DNA from: an uncultured Eubacteriales bacterium
GTDB taxonomy: Bacteria > Bacillota > Clostridia > Christensenellales > Aristaeellaceae
Reading direction: 5' to 3'
DNA: 51,321 nt
NCBI GenBank assembly: GCA_902765735.1
Contig: CACXBB010000005.1
Location: 1 to 51,321 of the forward strand
The position numbers were made by a program, and so were the translations under genes. The notes beneath the pieces are model-generated. The model did not search any database and had not been told where the DNA came from. It saw only the letters and a list, made by a program, of their open reading frames with translations. Positions 7,801 to 15,147 of the stretch are shown piece after piece. Position 1 is the first letter of the stretch. Every line of letters begins with the position of its first letter.

Positions 7801-10084
7801 TAATCAGTCCCGCCTCAACGAAGGCGCGGAACAGGTTGTGGGGGTTGGCCGGGGCGGTTTTAACGCCCACGCCGGTGGCGTGGAGAATGGCGTTTCTGAT
7901 CGCCGGGGCGGGAGAGCAGGCCGGGGGCTCGCCCAGGCCCTTGGTGCCGAAGGCGCTGGTGGGCTCGGGGTTTTCGACGAACTCCGCCACGAGCCGCGGA
8001 TGGTCCAGCATGGTCGGCAGCTTGTAGTCCAGCAGGTTGTTGTTGAGGGGGCGGCCCGTCTTTTCGTCGAACATCAGCTTTTCGGACATGCCGAAGCCGA
8101 TGCCCATGCTCATGCCGCCGTGCACCTGCGCCTCCGCCAGGGCGGGGTTGATGAGCGTGCCGGCGTCGTGGCAGTTGACGATGTTCAAGAGCTTCACCTT
8201 GCACAGGGGGATGTCCACCTCCACCTCGGCGATGGTGCAGCCGAAGGAGTAGGCGTTGGACTTGATCTGATAGGTGCTCTCCGCCGCGATGTGTTGGCTG
8301 TCGGTCAGGCTGTACAGCGCCTCCTCCGCCAGCGCGGCCAGGCTCATCAGCACGCGACCGTCGGTGGTGCGCACGATGTTGCCGTCCACGATGTCCAGGT
8401 TGAACACCGGCATGCGGGTCAGCTTGTGGGCGTAGTCCAGTATGCGCTCCTTCAGCAGAAGCCCCGTCTGGCGGATGGAGAAGCCCGCGATGTAGGTCTG
8501 CCGGGAGGCGTAGGCGCTGGTGCCGAAGGGGGTGACGTCGGTGTCCTGGCAGGAGACCACGTGCACCTTCTCAAGCGGCACGCCCACCACGTCGGCGGCC
8601 ATTTGCGCAAACGCCGTGTCCGCGCCCTGGCCGATCTCGGTCTCGGCCAATTGCAGCTGGAAGGAGCCGTCCTGGTTCAATACCATGCGGCAGGAGGAGG
8701 ACTCCAGCGATATGGGCCACACCGCCGTGTTGTACCAGAACATCGCCACGCCGATGCCCCGGCGCACGTCGCCGGTCTGGTTCTGATATGCCTTGAACTT
8801 GCGCTCGTAGTCGATGGCGGCCATGGCCTTGTCCAGGCACTGGTTGAAGGAATCGTAGTACATCTCGTTCTTCGAGAAGCCGTCCACGTAGCCCACGGGC
8901 ATGAGGTTTTTGCGGCGGAAGGCGACGGGGTCCGCGCCGATGGCGGCGCAGACGTCCTCGGTGTGGCACTCCACCGCCCACATGGCCTGCGGGATGCCGT
9001 AGCCGCGCATGGCCCCGGCCACGGGCTTGTTGGTGAACACGGTGTAGGCGTCCACCTCCACGTTGTCGCAGGGGTAGAGCTGGGGAAAGCAGCCCGCGCC
9101 CTTGGCGCAGATCGAATGGCCGTGGGAGGCGTAGGCCCCCTGGTCGGAGAAGGCCTCCAGCTTGCGGGCGGCATAGGTGCCGTCCGGCCGCACCCAGGAC
9201 ACGATGTGGTTGCGGATGGAGTGCCGCGTGCGGTTGCACACGAAGGTCTCCTCCCGGGGCACGTCCAGCTTCACCAGGTGTCCGCCCACCTGGAGGCTCA
9301 GCCAGGCGCACAGCGGCTCATAGAGTATGTCCTGCTTGTTGCCGAAGCCGCCGCCCACGTAAGGCTTGATGACCCGCACCCGGCCCCAGTCGATGCCCAG
9401 GGCCTGCCCCACGATGCGCCGGACGATGTGGGGGATCTGGGTGGAGGAGACCACCTTGATCCGGTCGCCCTCCGACTCGGCAAAGCAGATGAAGTTTTCG
9501 ATGTGACAGTGCTGCACCACCGGCGTCTCATACCAGCCCTCGACCTTTGTAAGCCCGGGCTCCTGTATGGCCTTCTGATAATCCCCGATGCGGATCTGGG
9601 TGTGCTTCAGGATGTTGTTGGGGTACTTCTCATGAAGCTGCGGCGCGCCGTCCTCCATGGCCTTCTGCACGTCCAGCACGAAGGGGTAGGCCTCGTACTC
9701 CACGCGAATCAGCCTGAGGGCCTGGGCGGCGGCGACCTCGTCCTCGGCCACCACGGCGGCGACGTCGTCCCCGTAGAAGCGCACCCGGTCCGTCAGGATC
9801 AGGCGGTCGGCCACGTCCTGATGGGACGGGTCCGTGGACCACGGATGTCCCGCCGTGGGGAAGCAGTGCTTATCCTTTAAGTCGAAACAGGTCAGTATCC
9901 TGACGACACCGGGCACCTTTTCGGCTTCGGAGGTGTCGATGGAGACGACCCTGCCGTTGGCGACGGTGGCGTGCAGTATCCGGGCGATGTAGGCCCCTCT
10001 GTCGCACAGGTCGTCGGTGTACCTGGTGCGCCCGGTCACCTTGTCAAAGGCGTCCACGCGCCTGACGCGCTGTCCCGCATACAC
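7787..10084 (-). CDS. xdhA: Xanthine dehydrogenase-type molybdopterin-binding subunit
   Basis: 765 aa molybdenum hydroxylase large subunit. PYVGGGFGNKQDILYEPL, AMRGYGIPQAMWAVE (substrate-loop arginine) and ETEIGQGADTAFAQ are molybdopterin-contacting motifs. GTKGLGEPPACSP near residue 715 carries the catalytic glutamate of the GLGEP motif. Together with the two downstream genes it forms the cytoplasmic hydroxylase acting on hypoxanthine, xanthine or a related purine; the precise substrate cannot be read from sequence. The start is GTG 10084 with a GGGGGG stretch upstream; the ATG inside GTGTATG is out of frame. The last residues run into the F1 repeat. The XdhD type of urate clusters is a close alternative. 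Confidence 0.92.
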   Translation of the reverse strand: MYAGQRVRRVDAFDKVTGRTRYTDDLCDRGAYIARILHATVANGRVVSIDTSEAEKVPGVVRILTCFDLKDKHCFPTAGHPWSTDPSHQDVADRLILTDRVRFYGDDVAAVVAEDEVAAAQALRLIRVEYEAYPFVLDVQKAMEDGAPQLHEKYPNNILKHTQIRIGDYQKAIQEPGLTKVEGWYETPVVQHCHIENFICFAESEGDRIKVVSSTQIPHIVRRIVGQALGIDWGRVRVIKPYVGGGFGNKQDILYEPLCAWLSLQVGGHLVKLDVPREETFVCNRTRHSIRNHIVSWVRPDGTYAARKLEAFSDQGAYASHGHSICAKGAGCFPQLYPCDNVEVDAYTVFTNKPVAGAMRGYGIPQAMWAVECHTEDVCAAIGADPVAFRRKNLMPVGYVDGFSKNEMYYDSFNQCLDKAMAAIDYERKFKAYQNQTGDVRRGIGVAMFWYNTAVWPISLESSSCRMVLNQDGSFQLQLAETEIGQGADTAFAQMAADVVGVPLEKVHVVSCQDTDVTPFGTSAYASRQTYIAGFSIRQTGLLLKERILDYAHKLTRMPVFNLDIVDGNIVRTTDGRVLMSLAALAEEALYSLTDSQHIAAESTYQIKSNAYSFGCTIAEVEVDIPLCKVKLLNIVNCHDAGTLINPALAEAQVHGGMSMGIGFGMSEKLMFDEKTGRPLNNNLLDYKLPTMLDHPRLVAEFVENPEPTSAFGTKGLGEPPACSPAPAIRNAILHATGVGVKTAPANPHNLFRAFVEAGLITDSR

Positions 10085-10140
10085 GGGCGATCCCCCCTTT
10101 TGGCTTGGTAGTTGCGGTAGGTTGGTGGGTTAACTGAAAG

Positions 10141-10354
10141 GTGGAGTGAGGCAGAGAGTGCAGAGTGGAGAGTGAAGAGTGAAGATTTGGTGGAAATCCT
10201 GCGGATTTCTTTGATCAAAAGGCTACGGCAATACGAACGATCACTGTAATATTTTATAAAATCAGAACAAATCCCGAAGGGATTTGAACCAAAACTCCAC
10301 TCTTCACTCTCCACTCTCCACTCTTCACTCTCCACTCTTCACTCTCCACTCTAT
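10141..10354. repeat. F1 palindrome between guaD and xdhA
   Basis: The arms are built of GAGTGGA and GAGTGAA heptads (right arm CACTCTTCACTCTCCACTC), with about five heptads on the left and about nine on the right. The core is GGAAATCCTGCGGATTTC, then GCTACGGCAA, ATCACTGTAAT and CAAATCCCGAAGGGATTTG. The guaD TAG stop (10351-10353) is in the end of the right arm. It fills the gap between guaD and xdhA apart from about 55 bp next to xdhA. Confidence 0.85.
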
Positions 10355-11631
10355 ATAATCCTCTCTCCCCGAACAAACTTCATGGTGATGCCGTTTCGGT
10401 CGAGCTCCCGGTAAAAGGCTCGCTCGAGGCGCTCGGCGACCGTGAGGGCGCGGGCGCGGGGCTCGGCGGAATCGTCCAGCACCACGGCGTCGAAGGCGAA
10501 GCCGTCCTCGAAGCTGCCGGCACTGCCGAAGAAGCTCCCGCCGCCCTTCGTGGCCAGGTAGAGGGCCTCGGGAAAGGTCAGCGGCCTGGCGTCCCGGTCC
10601 ACGTATCGCCAGTACATCTTGGACACCTGGATACAGTCGGTCACCGCGCGGAACATCGAAAGCGACGACCCGCCGGACACATCCGTGCCGAGGCCCATGC
10701 GCAGGCCCTTTTCCATGTAGCGGCGCACCGGGGCGATGCCCGAGGCGATGTTCATGTTGGAGGACGGGCAGTGGGCCACCCACACGCCGTTGTCCAGCAT
10801 GCGCTGAACCTCCTCCGGGGTCGAGTAGACGCAGTGGGCCATCACCGTGCGGCTGTCCCTGCCGAACAGGCCGAAGCGGTCGTAGGCATCGCCGTAGAAG
10901 GCGGCCTCCGGGGCGATCTCCCGGACGAACGCCACCTCGTCGGGGTTCTCCGACAGGTGGGACTGCACCGGCAGGTCGTATTCCCGGCGAATGGCCCCCA
11001 GCTTTTCCATGAGCGCGTCCGTGCAGCTCGGCACGAACCGCGGGGTGACGATGGGCCCGGTGCGCTGATAGCCGCGCTTCCGGCACGCCTCGATGAACCG
11101 CCGGGTGTCCGCGGCGGCCTGTTCGGCGCCCGGCTCCGTCAGTTCGGGCGGGGCGTTGCGGTCCATGTTCACCTTGCCCACCAGGCTGACGAGCCCGCTG
11201 CGTTCCATGAGGTCCATGAGTGTCAATGTGGCGTCGGCGTGCATCGTGCCGAAGATCACGGCCCGGGTGGTGGCGCCCTCCTTGAGCTTTTGCGCGAAGA
11301 TGCCATAGGCCTTCTCGGCGTAGGCGGCGTCGGCGTAGCGCGTCTCCTCCGGGAAGGCGATCTGAAGCAGCCAGTCCATCAGCTCGTAGTCCATCCCCGT
11401 GCCGCAGAAGGCGTACTGGGGCGCGTGGGTGTGCAGGTCCGCCAGGCCGGGCAGGATCAGCCGGTCGCCGCAGTCGATGACCTCCAGATGGGCATAGCGC
11501 TCCGGCACGGCGTCGAACGCGCCCCGGCAGACGCCGTTTTCGCACACGACGACCCCCCGCTCCAGAACCTCCAGATCGTCCGGCGCGGGGGTGTGGCAGA
11601 TGTTGCCCTTCAATACAAAGCCCGTGTTCAA
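10351..11631 (-). CDS. guaD: Guanine deaminase
   Basis: 426 aa from TTG 11631, the usual length. It hydrolyses guanine to xanthine and ammonia, feeding the xanthine dehydrogenase-type enzyme encoded next. The zinc ligands are H67 and H69 in PGLADLHTHAP. The family motif YAFCGTGMDYELMDWL, then HLSENPDEV, MAHCVYSTPEE and GTDVSGGSSLSMF complete the guanine deaminase pattern. I chose the TTG start because AAAGGAAC lies about 8 nt upstream and the domain begins there; the frame stays open to 11802, but that stretch crosses a promoter (11677-11705). It is the first gene of the purine operon on the minus strand. Confidence 0.9.
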   Translation of the reverse strand: MNTGFVLKGNICHTPAPDDLEVLERGVVVCENGVCRGAFDAVPERYAHLEVIDCGDRLILPGLADLHTHAPQYAFCGTGMDYELMDWLLQIAFPEETRYADAAYAEKAYGIFAQKLKEGATTRAVIFGTMHADATLTLMDLMERSGLVSLVGKVNMDRNAPPELTEPGAEQAAADTRRFIEACRKRGYQRTGPIVTPRFVPSCTDALMEKLGAIRREYDLPVQSHLSENPDEVAFVREIAPEAAFYGDAYDRFGLFGRDSRTVMAHCVYSTPEEVQRMLDNGVWVAHCPSSNMNIASGIAPVRRYMEKGLRMGLGTDVSGGSSLSMFRAVTDCIQVSKMYWRYVDRDARPLTFPEALYLATKGGGSFFGSAGSFEDGFAFDAVVLDDSAEPRARALTVAERLERAFYRELDRNGITMKFVRGERII

Positions 11632-11676
11632 GATGTGAGTTCCTTTCCCTGTCCGAATGCGTCGTTCTTTAATCTT

Positions 11677-11705
11677 ATTATAACAAATGCGGAGGGGATA
11701 AGCAA
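11677..11705 (-). promoter_or_regulatory. Sigma-A promoter for guaD
   Basis: On the minus strand TTGCTT (11705-11700), 17 bp, TATAAT (11682-11677), ending about 45 bp before the TTG start of guaD. It is the only good promoter I see for the purine operon. I do not see a recognisable purine riboswitch between it and guaD; the leader is too short. Confidence 0.7.
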
Positions 11706-11744
11706 CCACAAATAGCAGGATTTTTAACGCGCGATGGGATCGAA

Positions 11745-11785
11745 TCCAAAAAGCATCAGGCACCCGGCGTAAACCGGATGCCCTT
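11745..11785 (-). terminator. Intrinsic terminator of the candidate small RNA
   Basis: The stem GGCATCCGG / CCGGGTGCC (11782-11759, one G-U pair, loop TTTACG) is followed on the minus strand by TGATGCTTTTTGG. It ends transcription from the promoter at 11841-11869 and any readthrough from the XRE gene, insulating guaD. Confidence 0.7.
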
Positions 11786-11834
11786 TGCAATTGAGACAGC
11801 ACCAGGATGGGCTGGATGGAGAGGAGTCCCCATC
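11747..11834 (-). ncRNA. Candidate small RNA of about 88 nt
   Basis: The region has its own promoter (TTGACC, 17 bp, TACAAT at 11869-11841) and its own terminator, with no ribosome site inside. The 5' half can pair GATGG with CCATC and CCAG with CTGG. An open frame of 25 codons starts at the ATG in GCGATGGGG, but no Shine-Dalgarno precedes it and its stop is in the terminator stem. It is not recognisable as SRP RNA, 6S or a riboswitch class I know. A short untranslated regulatory RNA is the simplest reading. Confidence 0.45.
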
Positions 11835-11840
11835 GCCCTC

Positions 11841-11869
11841 ATTGTACCGCCAACACGCCCCGGGGTCAA
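11841..11869 (-). promoter_or_regulatory. Sigma-A promoter for the candidate small RNA
   Basis: On the minus strand TTGACC (11869-11864), a 17 bp spacer and TACAAT (11846-11841), located after the XRE gene stop and before the terminator at 11745-11785. Confidence 0.6.
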
Positions 11870-11914
11870 TGGCCTGGGGCGCAATATCAAACTATCTTCG
11901 TCAGACTGTCACGA

Positions 11915-12397
11915 TTACCACAGATTTACCGCGCCGGAGGCTTCGCCCTTGACCCAGTAGGCCGCGTTCTGATCCACGCGCACGTAGACCCTGTCCACGT
12001 CGCCCACCTTCGCAAGGATGTCGGTCAGGGTGATCTCGCCGCCCAGCGGGGACTGGATGATGATGTCCGTGTCCTTCTTCGCGCGGCTCCGGACGGGCTT
12101 CTTGGGCGCGGCGGGCTTGGCGGGCTTCTCTTCCTTGGCGGGCTTGGCGGCCTTCTTCGCGGGGGCGGCCTTGACGGCCTTTTCTTCCTTCGCGGGCTTG
12201 GCGGCCTTCTTCGCGGGGGCGGCCTCGGGGACGGACAGGTCCACGCCGTAGACCTCCTTGATCTTGTCGAGCACCTTCTGGCTGGGGTTGATCTTGCCGG
12301 TTTCATAGCTGCCGACGGTGGAGACGCCGATGCCGAGCGCCTTGGCGAGCTTCGGCTGGGACAGGCCCTGGGACAGACGGAATTCTTTGATGGTCAT
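11915..12397 (-). CDS. XRE-family HTH protein with Lys/Ala-rich linker and DUF6465 domain
   Basis: 160 aa. Residues 1-55 are a helix-turn-helix of the Cro/C1 type (LSQPKLAKALGIGVSTVGSYETG). Residues about 60-105 are low-complexity lysine, alanine, proline and glutamate, containing a duplicated unit APAKKAAKPAKEEK that recalls histone H1-like tails. Residues about 108-160 match DUF6465 (IIIQSPLGGEITLTDIL, VRVDQNAAYWVKGE). It probably binds DNA, with the basic linker adding non-specific contacts. The start at 12397 has AAGGAGAAG upstream. It stands alone, with a strong promoter at 12427-12455 and no operon partner. Confidence 0.85.
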   Translation of the reverse strand: MTIKEFRLSQGLSQPKLAKALGIGVSTVGSYETGKINPSQKVLDKIKEVYGVDLSVPEAAPAKKAAKPAKEEKAVKAAPAKKAAKPAKEEKPAKPAAPKKPVRSRAKKDTDIIIQSPLGGEITLTDILAKVGDVDRVYVRVDQNAAYWVKGEASGAVNLW

Positions 12398-12426
12398 TTG
12401 ATTCTTCTCCTTACCCTTTTTTGTAT

Positions 12427-12455
12427 ATTATAGCGTGGATATGCAAAAGCGTCAA
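12427..12455 (-). promoter_or_regulatory. Sigma-A promoter for the XRE-DUF6465 gene
   Basis: Minus strand TTGACG (12455-12450), 17 bp, TATAAT (12432-12427), about 30 bp before the start codon. The -35 box directly abuts the end of the F1 repeat at 12460. Confidence 0.75.
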
Positions 12456-12459
12456 GGCG

Positions 12460-12631
12460 AGAGTGCAGAGTGCAGAGTACAGAGTGCAGTTTTGGTAGAA
12501 ATCCTGACGGATTTCTTTGATAATAAGGTTACGGCAAGACGAACAATCACTGTGATTATCTTTTAAATCAGAACAAATCCCGAAGGGATTTGAACCAAAA
12601 CTGTACTCTGCACTCTGCACTCTGTACTCTC
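12460..12631. repeat. F1 palindrome, cleanest copy
   Basis: The left arm GAGAGTGCAGAGTGCAGAG and the right arm (reverse complement GAGAGTACAGAGTGCAGAG) pair over more than 40 nt; most arm differences are G-U compatible. The core, from the left, holds GTAGAAATCCTGACGGATTT, then AAGGTTACGGCAAGACG, AATCACTGTGATTATC and CAAATCCCGAAGGGATTTG. It lies between the XRE promoter and the 3' end of the aspartate kinase gene and contains no gene. Confidence 0.9.
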
Positions 12632-12634
12632 CCA

Positions 12635-13966
12635 TCATTCCCCTTCCTCGATCGTCTCATAGATCGCCCGTATGGCCTCCTCATACCGCTCCTCGGGGAC
12701 GCCGATGAGCAGGTTGAGCTTGCCCGCGCCCTGGTTGATGGTATTGATGGGCATGCCCACCCGGGCGAGGGCCTGGAGCACGCGCACGTTGGCGTCGCAG
12801 GACTCGGTGCCCCGCTCGCCGATGACCGCGATCATCGAGAGGTTTTCGGTGAGCCCCAGGTAGTCGGGGTTGAGGGTCTGGCGGATCTCGGCGAACAGGT
12901 CCTGCTTGCAGGGGGCGAGCACGTCGCTTCGTATGACGACGGTGACGGTGTCGATGCCGGTGAGGCACTGCTCGAAGGGGATGCGCCGCTTTTTGAGGAT
13001 GTCCAGCATGACGGCGGTGAAGCCGGACTCGTCGGACACCATGACCTTCTCCACCTGTATCACCGACATGCCCACCCGGCCCGCCACGCCGATGATGGGG
13101 TACTTGGTCTCGCCCTTGGGCAGCTTGCGCACGATGGTGGTGCCCGCGTCGTCGGGGCGGTCGGTGTTTCGGATGTTGATGGGGATGCTCATGTCGGACA
13201 TGGGCAGCACGGCGTCGGTGTGCAGCACCGACGCGCCCATGTAGGACAGCGTGCGCAGCTCGCGGTAGCTGACGTATTTCACGGTCTTGGGGGACTTGAC
13301 GATGTGGGGGTCGGCGGCCAGCAGGCCGGAGACGTCGGTCCAGTTCTCGTAGAGGTCCGCGCCGATGGCGGCGGCCACCAGGCTGCCGGTCACGTCGGAG
13401 CCGCCCCGGGAGAAGGTGTGGATCTGGCCGGTCATGTCCGCGCCGTAGAACCCGGCCACCACCGCGTTTGGGAGGGGACGGAGGGCGGCGTGGATCGTGC
13501 GGCGGGTGGCGGGGGCGTCCAGCCTGCCGTCCTCACCGAAGCAGACGCACCACTCCGGGTCCACGAAGGTATAGCCCAGGTAGTCGGCCAGTATGCGGGA
13601 GTTCAGGTATTCCCCGCGGCTCAGAACATAGCTCTGCCGGGGTATGCCCGAGAGATGGTCCCGCAGCGCGCCGATCTCGCGGTCCAGGGGGAAACAAAAG
13701 CCCAACGCTGAGACGATCTCCCCGAAGCGGTCCCGGACGCGCGCCAGGGCGGGCCCGAAATCCTTGCCGCAGATGGCCGCGTCGTAGCACCTTTGCAGAA
13801 GATCCGTGACTTTTTCGTCCTCCGGGAAGCGCTTTCCCGGCGCGGAGGCCACCACGAACCGGCGGGCCGGGTCGCCTTTGACGATGGCCTTCACCTTTTC
13901 AAACTGGCCCGCGCTGGCCAGGGAGGTCCCTCCGAATTTCGCAACGATGGTCTTCGTGTCAATCAC
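12635..13966 (-). CDS. lysC: Aspartate kinase
   Basis: 443 aa, the length of the single-chain AKIII type. It phosphorylates L-aspartate, the first step to lysine, threonine, methionine and diaminopimelate. KFGGTSLASAGQ is the N-terminal kinase motif, LSRGEYLNSRILADYLG and FSRGGSDVTGSLVAAAIGAD the substrate/ATP motifs, and the region after about residue 290 carries two ACT domains for feedback control. The start is inferred as GTG 13966, overlapping the ispE stop as GTGA; no good ribosome site is visible, so translation is probably coupled to ispE. The longer frame upstream is a shadow of ispE. Confidence 0.9.
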   Translation of the reverse strand: MIDTKTIVAKFGGTSLASAGQFEKVKAIVKGDPARRFVVASAPGKRFPEDEKVTDLLQRCYDAAICGKDFGPALARVRDRFGEIVSALGFCFPLDREIGALRDHLSGIPRQSYVLSRGEYLNSRILADYLGYTFVDPEWCVCFGEDGRLDAPATRRTIHAALRPLPNAVVAGFYGADMTGQIHTFSRGGSDVTGSLVAAAIGADLYENWTDVSGLLAADPHIVKSPKTVKYVSYRELRTLSYMGASVLHTDAVLPMSDMSIPINIRNTDRPDDAGTTIVRKLPKGETKYPIIGVAGRVGMSVIQVEKVMVSDESGFTAVMLDILKKRRIPFEQCLTGIDTVTVVIRSDVLAPCKQDLFAEIRQTLNPDYLGLTENLSMIAVIGERGTESCDANVRVLQALARVGMPINTINQGAGKLNLLIGVPEERYEEAIRAIYETIEEGE

Positions 13967-14811
13967 CTCATGGGATGGCTTTGGGTATGCGTGCACAGGG
14001 CCCCCGGGAGGGCGTCGGCGGCGCGGCGGGCGGCCTTCGCATCGTCGAACGCGCCCACCACGGTGGAGCCGCTGCCGGTCATGAAGGCGGCGCGGGCCCC
14101 CAGGCGGCGCATGTCCATGATAAGCCCGCCGATTTCCGGCATCAGCCTGATGGCCGGGGCGGTGAGGGCGTTGGCGCACAGCCGGTCGATATCGTCGAAG
14201 CGGCGGCTGGACACGGCGCCGATCAACGCGGGGGCGTCCAGCTTAACGTCCGGAAAACCCTCCCGGTCCCACAGCGCGAACACCTCCGCCGTGGACAGCC
14301 CGCCGCCGGGGGTGACCAGCACCAGCGGGATCTCCGGGGCGGCGGGGGCGGGGTCGATCCGTTCGCCGATGCCGCGCACCCGGCACAGCCCGCCCGACAG
14401 GCAGAAGGGCACGTCCGCGCCCAGCGTCGCGCCGATGTCCATGAGGGCGGCGTCCGAAAGATGAAGCCCCCACAGCGCGTTCAGGGCCCGCAGGGTCGCG
14501 GCGCAGTCCGCGCTGCCGCCGCCCAGGCCCGCCCGGGCGGGAATGCGCTTTTTGAGCGCGATATGCACACCGTGGGACGTGCCCGCGCGGGCGTTCAGCG
14601 CCCGGGCCGCGCGCACGGCCAGGTTCTTGTCCGCGTCCCCGGGGATTTCGCCGTCCACCGACAGCGTGATCTCCGGAGCGTCCTCGAAGGCAATGTCGTC
14701 GTGCAGACCAATGGTCTGCATCACCATGTCCAGCAGGTGGTAGCCGTCCGAGCGCCGTCCGACGATGTTCAGCGCCCAGTTGATCTTGGCGTGGGCCTTG
14801 ATTTGAAGCAT
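13963..14811 (-). CDS. ispE: 4-diphosphocytidyl-2-C-methyl-D-erythritol kinase
   Basis: 282 aa GHMP kinase of the non-mevalonate isoprenoid pathway. AKINWALNIVGRRSDGYHLL (residues 6-25) is the family N-terminal signature with the catalytic lysine. IPARAGLGGGSADCAATL (about 90-107) is the ATP-binding GHMP loop, and MTGSGSTVVGAFD near the C-terminus is the third motif. It overlaps the aspartate kinase gene by 4 bp; pairing of ispE with lysC has no obvious metabolic logic. Upstream is a composite F1/F2 repeat and no clear promoter. Confidence 0.93.
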   Translation of the reverse strand: MLQIKAHAKINWALNIVGRRSDGYHLLDMVMQTIGLHDDIAFEDAPEITLSVDGEIPGDADKNLAVRAARALNARAGTSHGVHIALKKRIPARAGLGGGSADCAATLRALNALWGLHLSDAALMDIGATLGADVPFCLSGGLCRVRGIGERIDPAPAAPEIPLVLVTPGGGLSTAEVFALWDREGFPDVKLDAPALIGAVSSRRFDDIDRLCANALTAPAIRLMPEIGGLIMDMRRLGARAAFMTGSGSTVVGAFDDAKAARRAADALPGALCTHTQSHPMR

Positions 14812-14827
14812 GGTTACACTCCTGTTT

Positions 14828-15147
14828 GAGAGTTTAGAGTGCAGTTTTTTCAGAGTGGAGAGTGCAGAGTACAGAGTGCAGTTTTGGAGGAAATCCTTGC
14901 GGATTTCTTTTGATTATAGGGGACGACCTCTTTCGTCAGCCCTGCGGGCTGCCACCTTCCCCTAAAGGGGAAGGCATAAGGTAACGCATCCAAAAGCCTT
15001 CCCCTTCAGGGGAAGGTGGATTAATGCCGCCAGGCATTAAGACGGAAGAGGTCGTAGCCCTATATCTTCCCATCTGTCCAACCGACTGAACCGCAACTGT
15101 ACTCTGTACTCTGTACTCTGTACTCTGCTCCCTGCGCTCTGTTCTCA
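14828..15147. repeat. F1 palindrome interrupted by an F2 element
   Basis: The F1 left arm (CAGAGTACAGAGTGCAG) and the GGAAATCCTTGCGGATTTC mini-hairpin are on the left; the F1 right arm (ACTGTACTCTGTACTCTG) begins near 15095. Between them sits a complete F2 unit (14923-15055). The F1 core found in other copies is mostly missing, so F2 probably replaced or inserted into it. It fills the 333 bp gap between ispE and the CapA-like gene; short open frames in it are not genes. Confidence 0.8.
14923..15055. repeat. F2 palindrome nested in F1
   Basis: It is bounded by ACGACCTC and GAGGTCGT. Inside are GTCAGCCCTGCGGGCTGCC, CCTTCCCCTAAAGGGGAAGG, a short centre, CCTTCCCCTTCAGGGGAAGG and ATTAATGCCGCCAGGCATTA. 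It has the same plan as the copies at 18661 and 49812. Confidence 0.8.

Noticed and set aside
11747-11834. Fluoride-type riboswitch for the small RNA
   Set aside because: It begins with GGCGATGG, but the rest of the consensus, including the GCC partner and the later pseudoknot strand, is missing.
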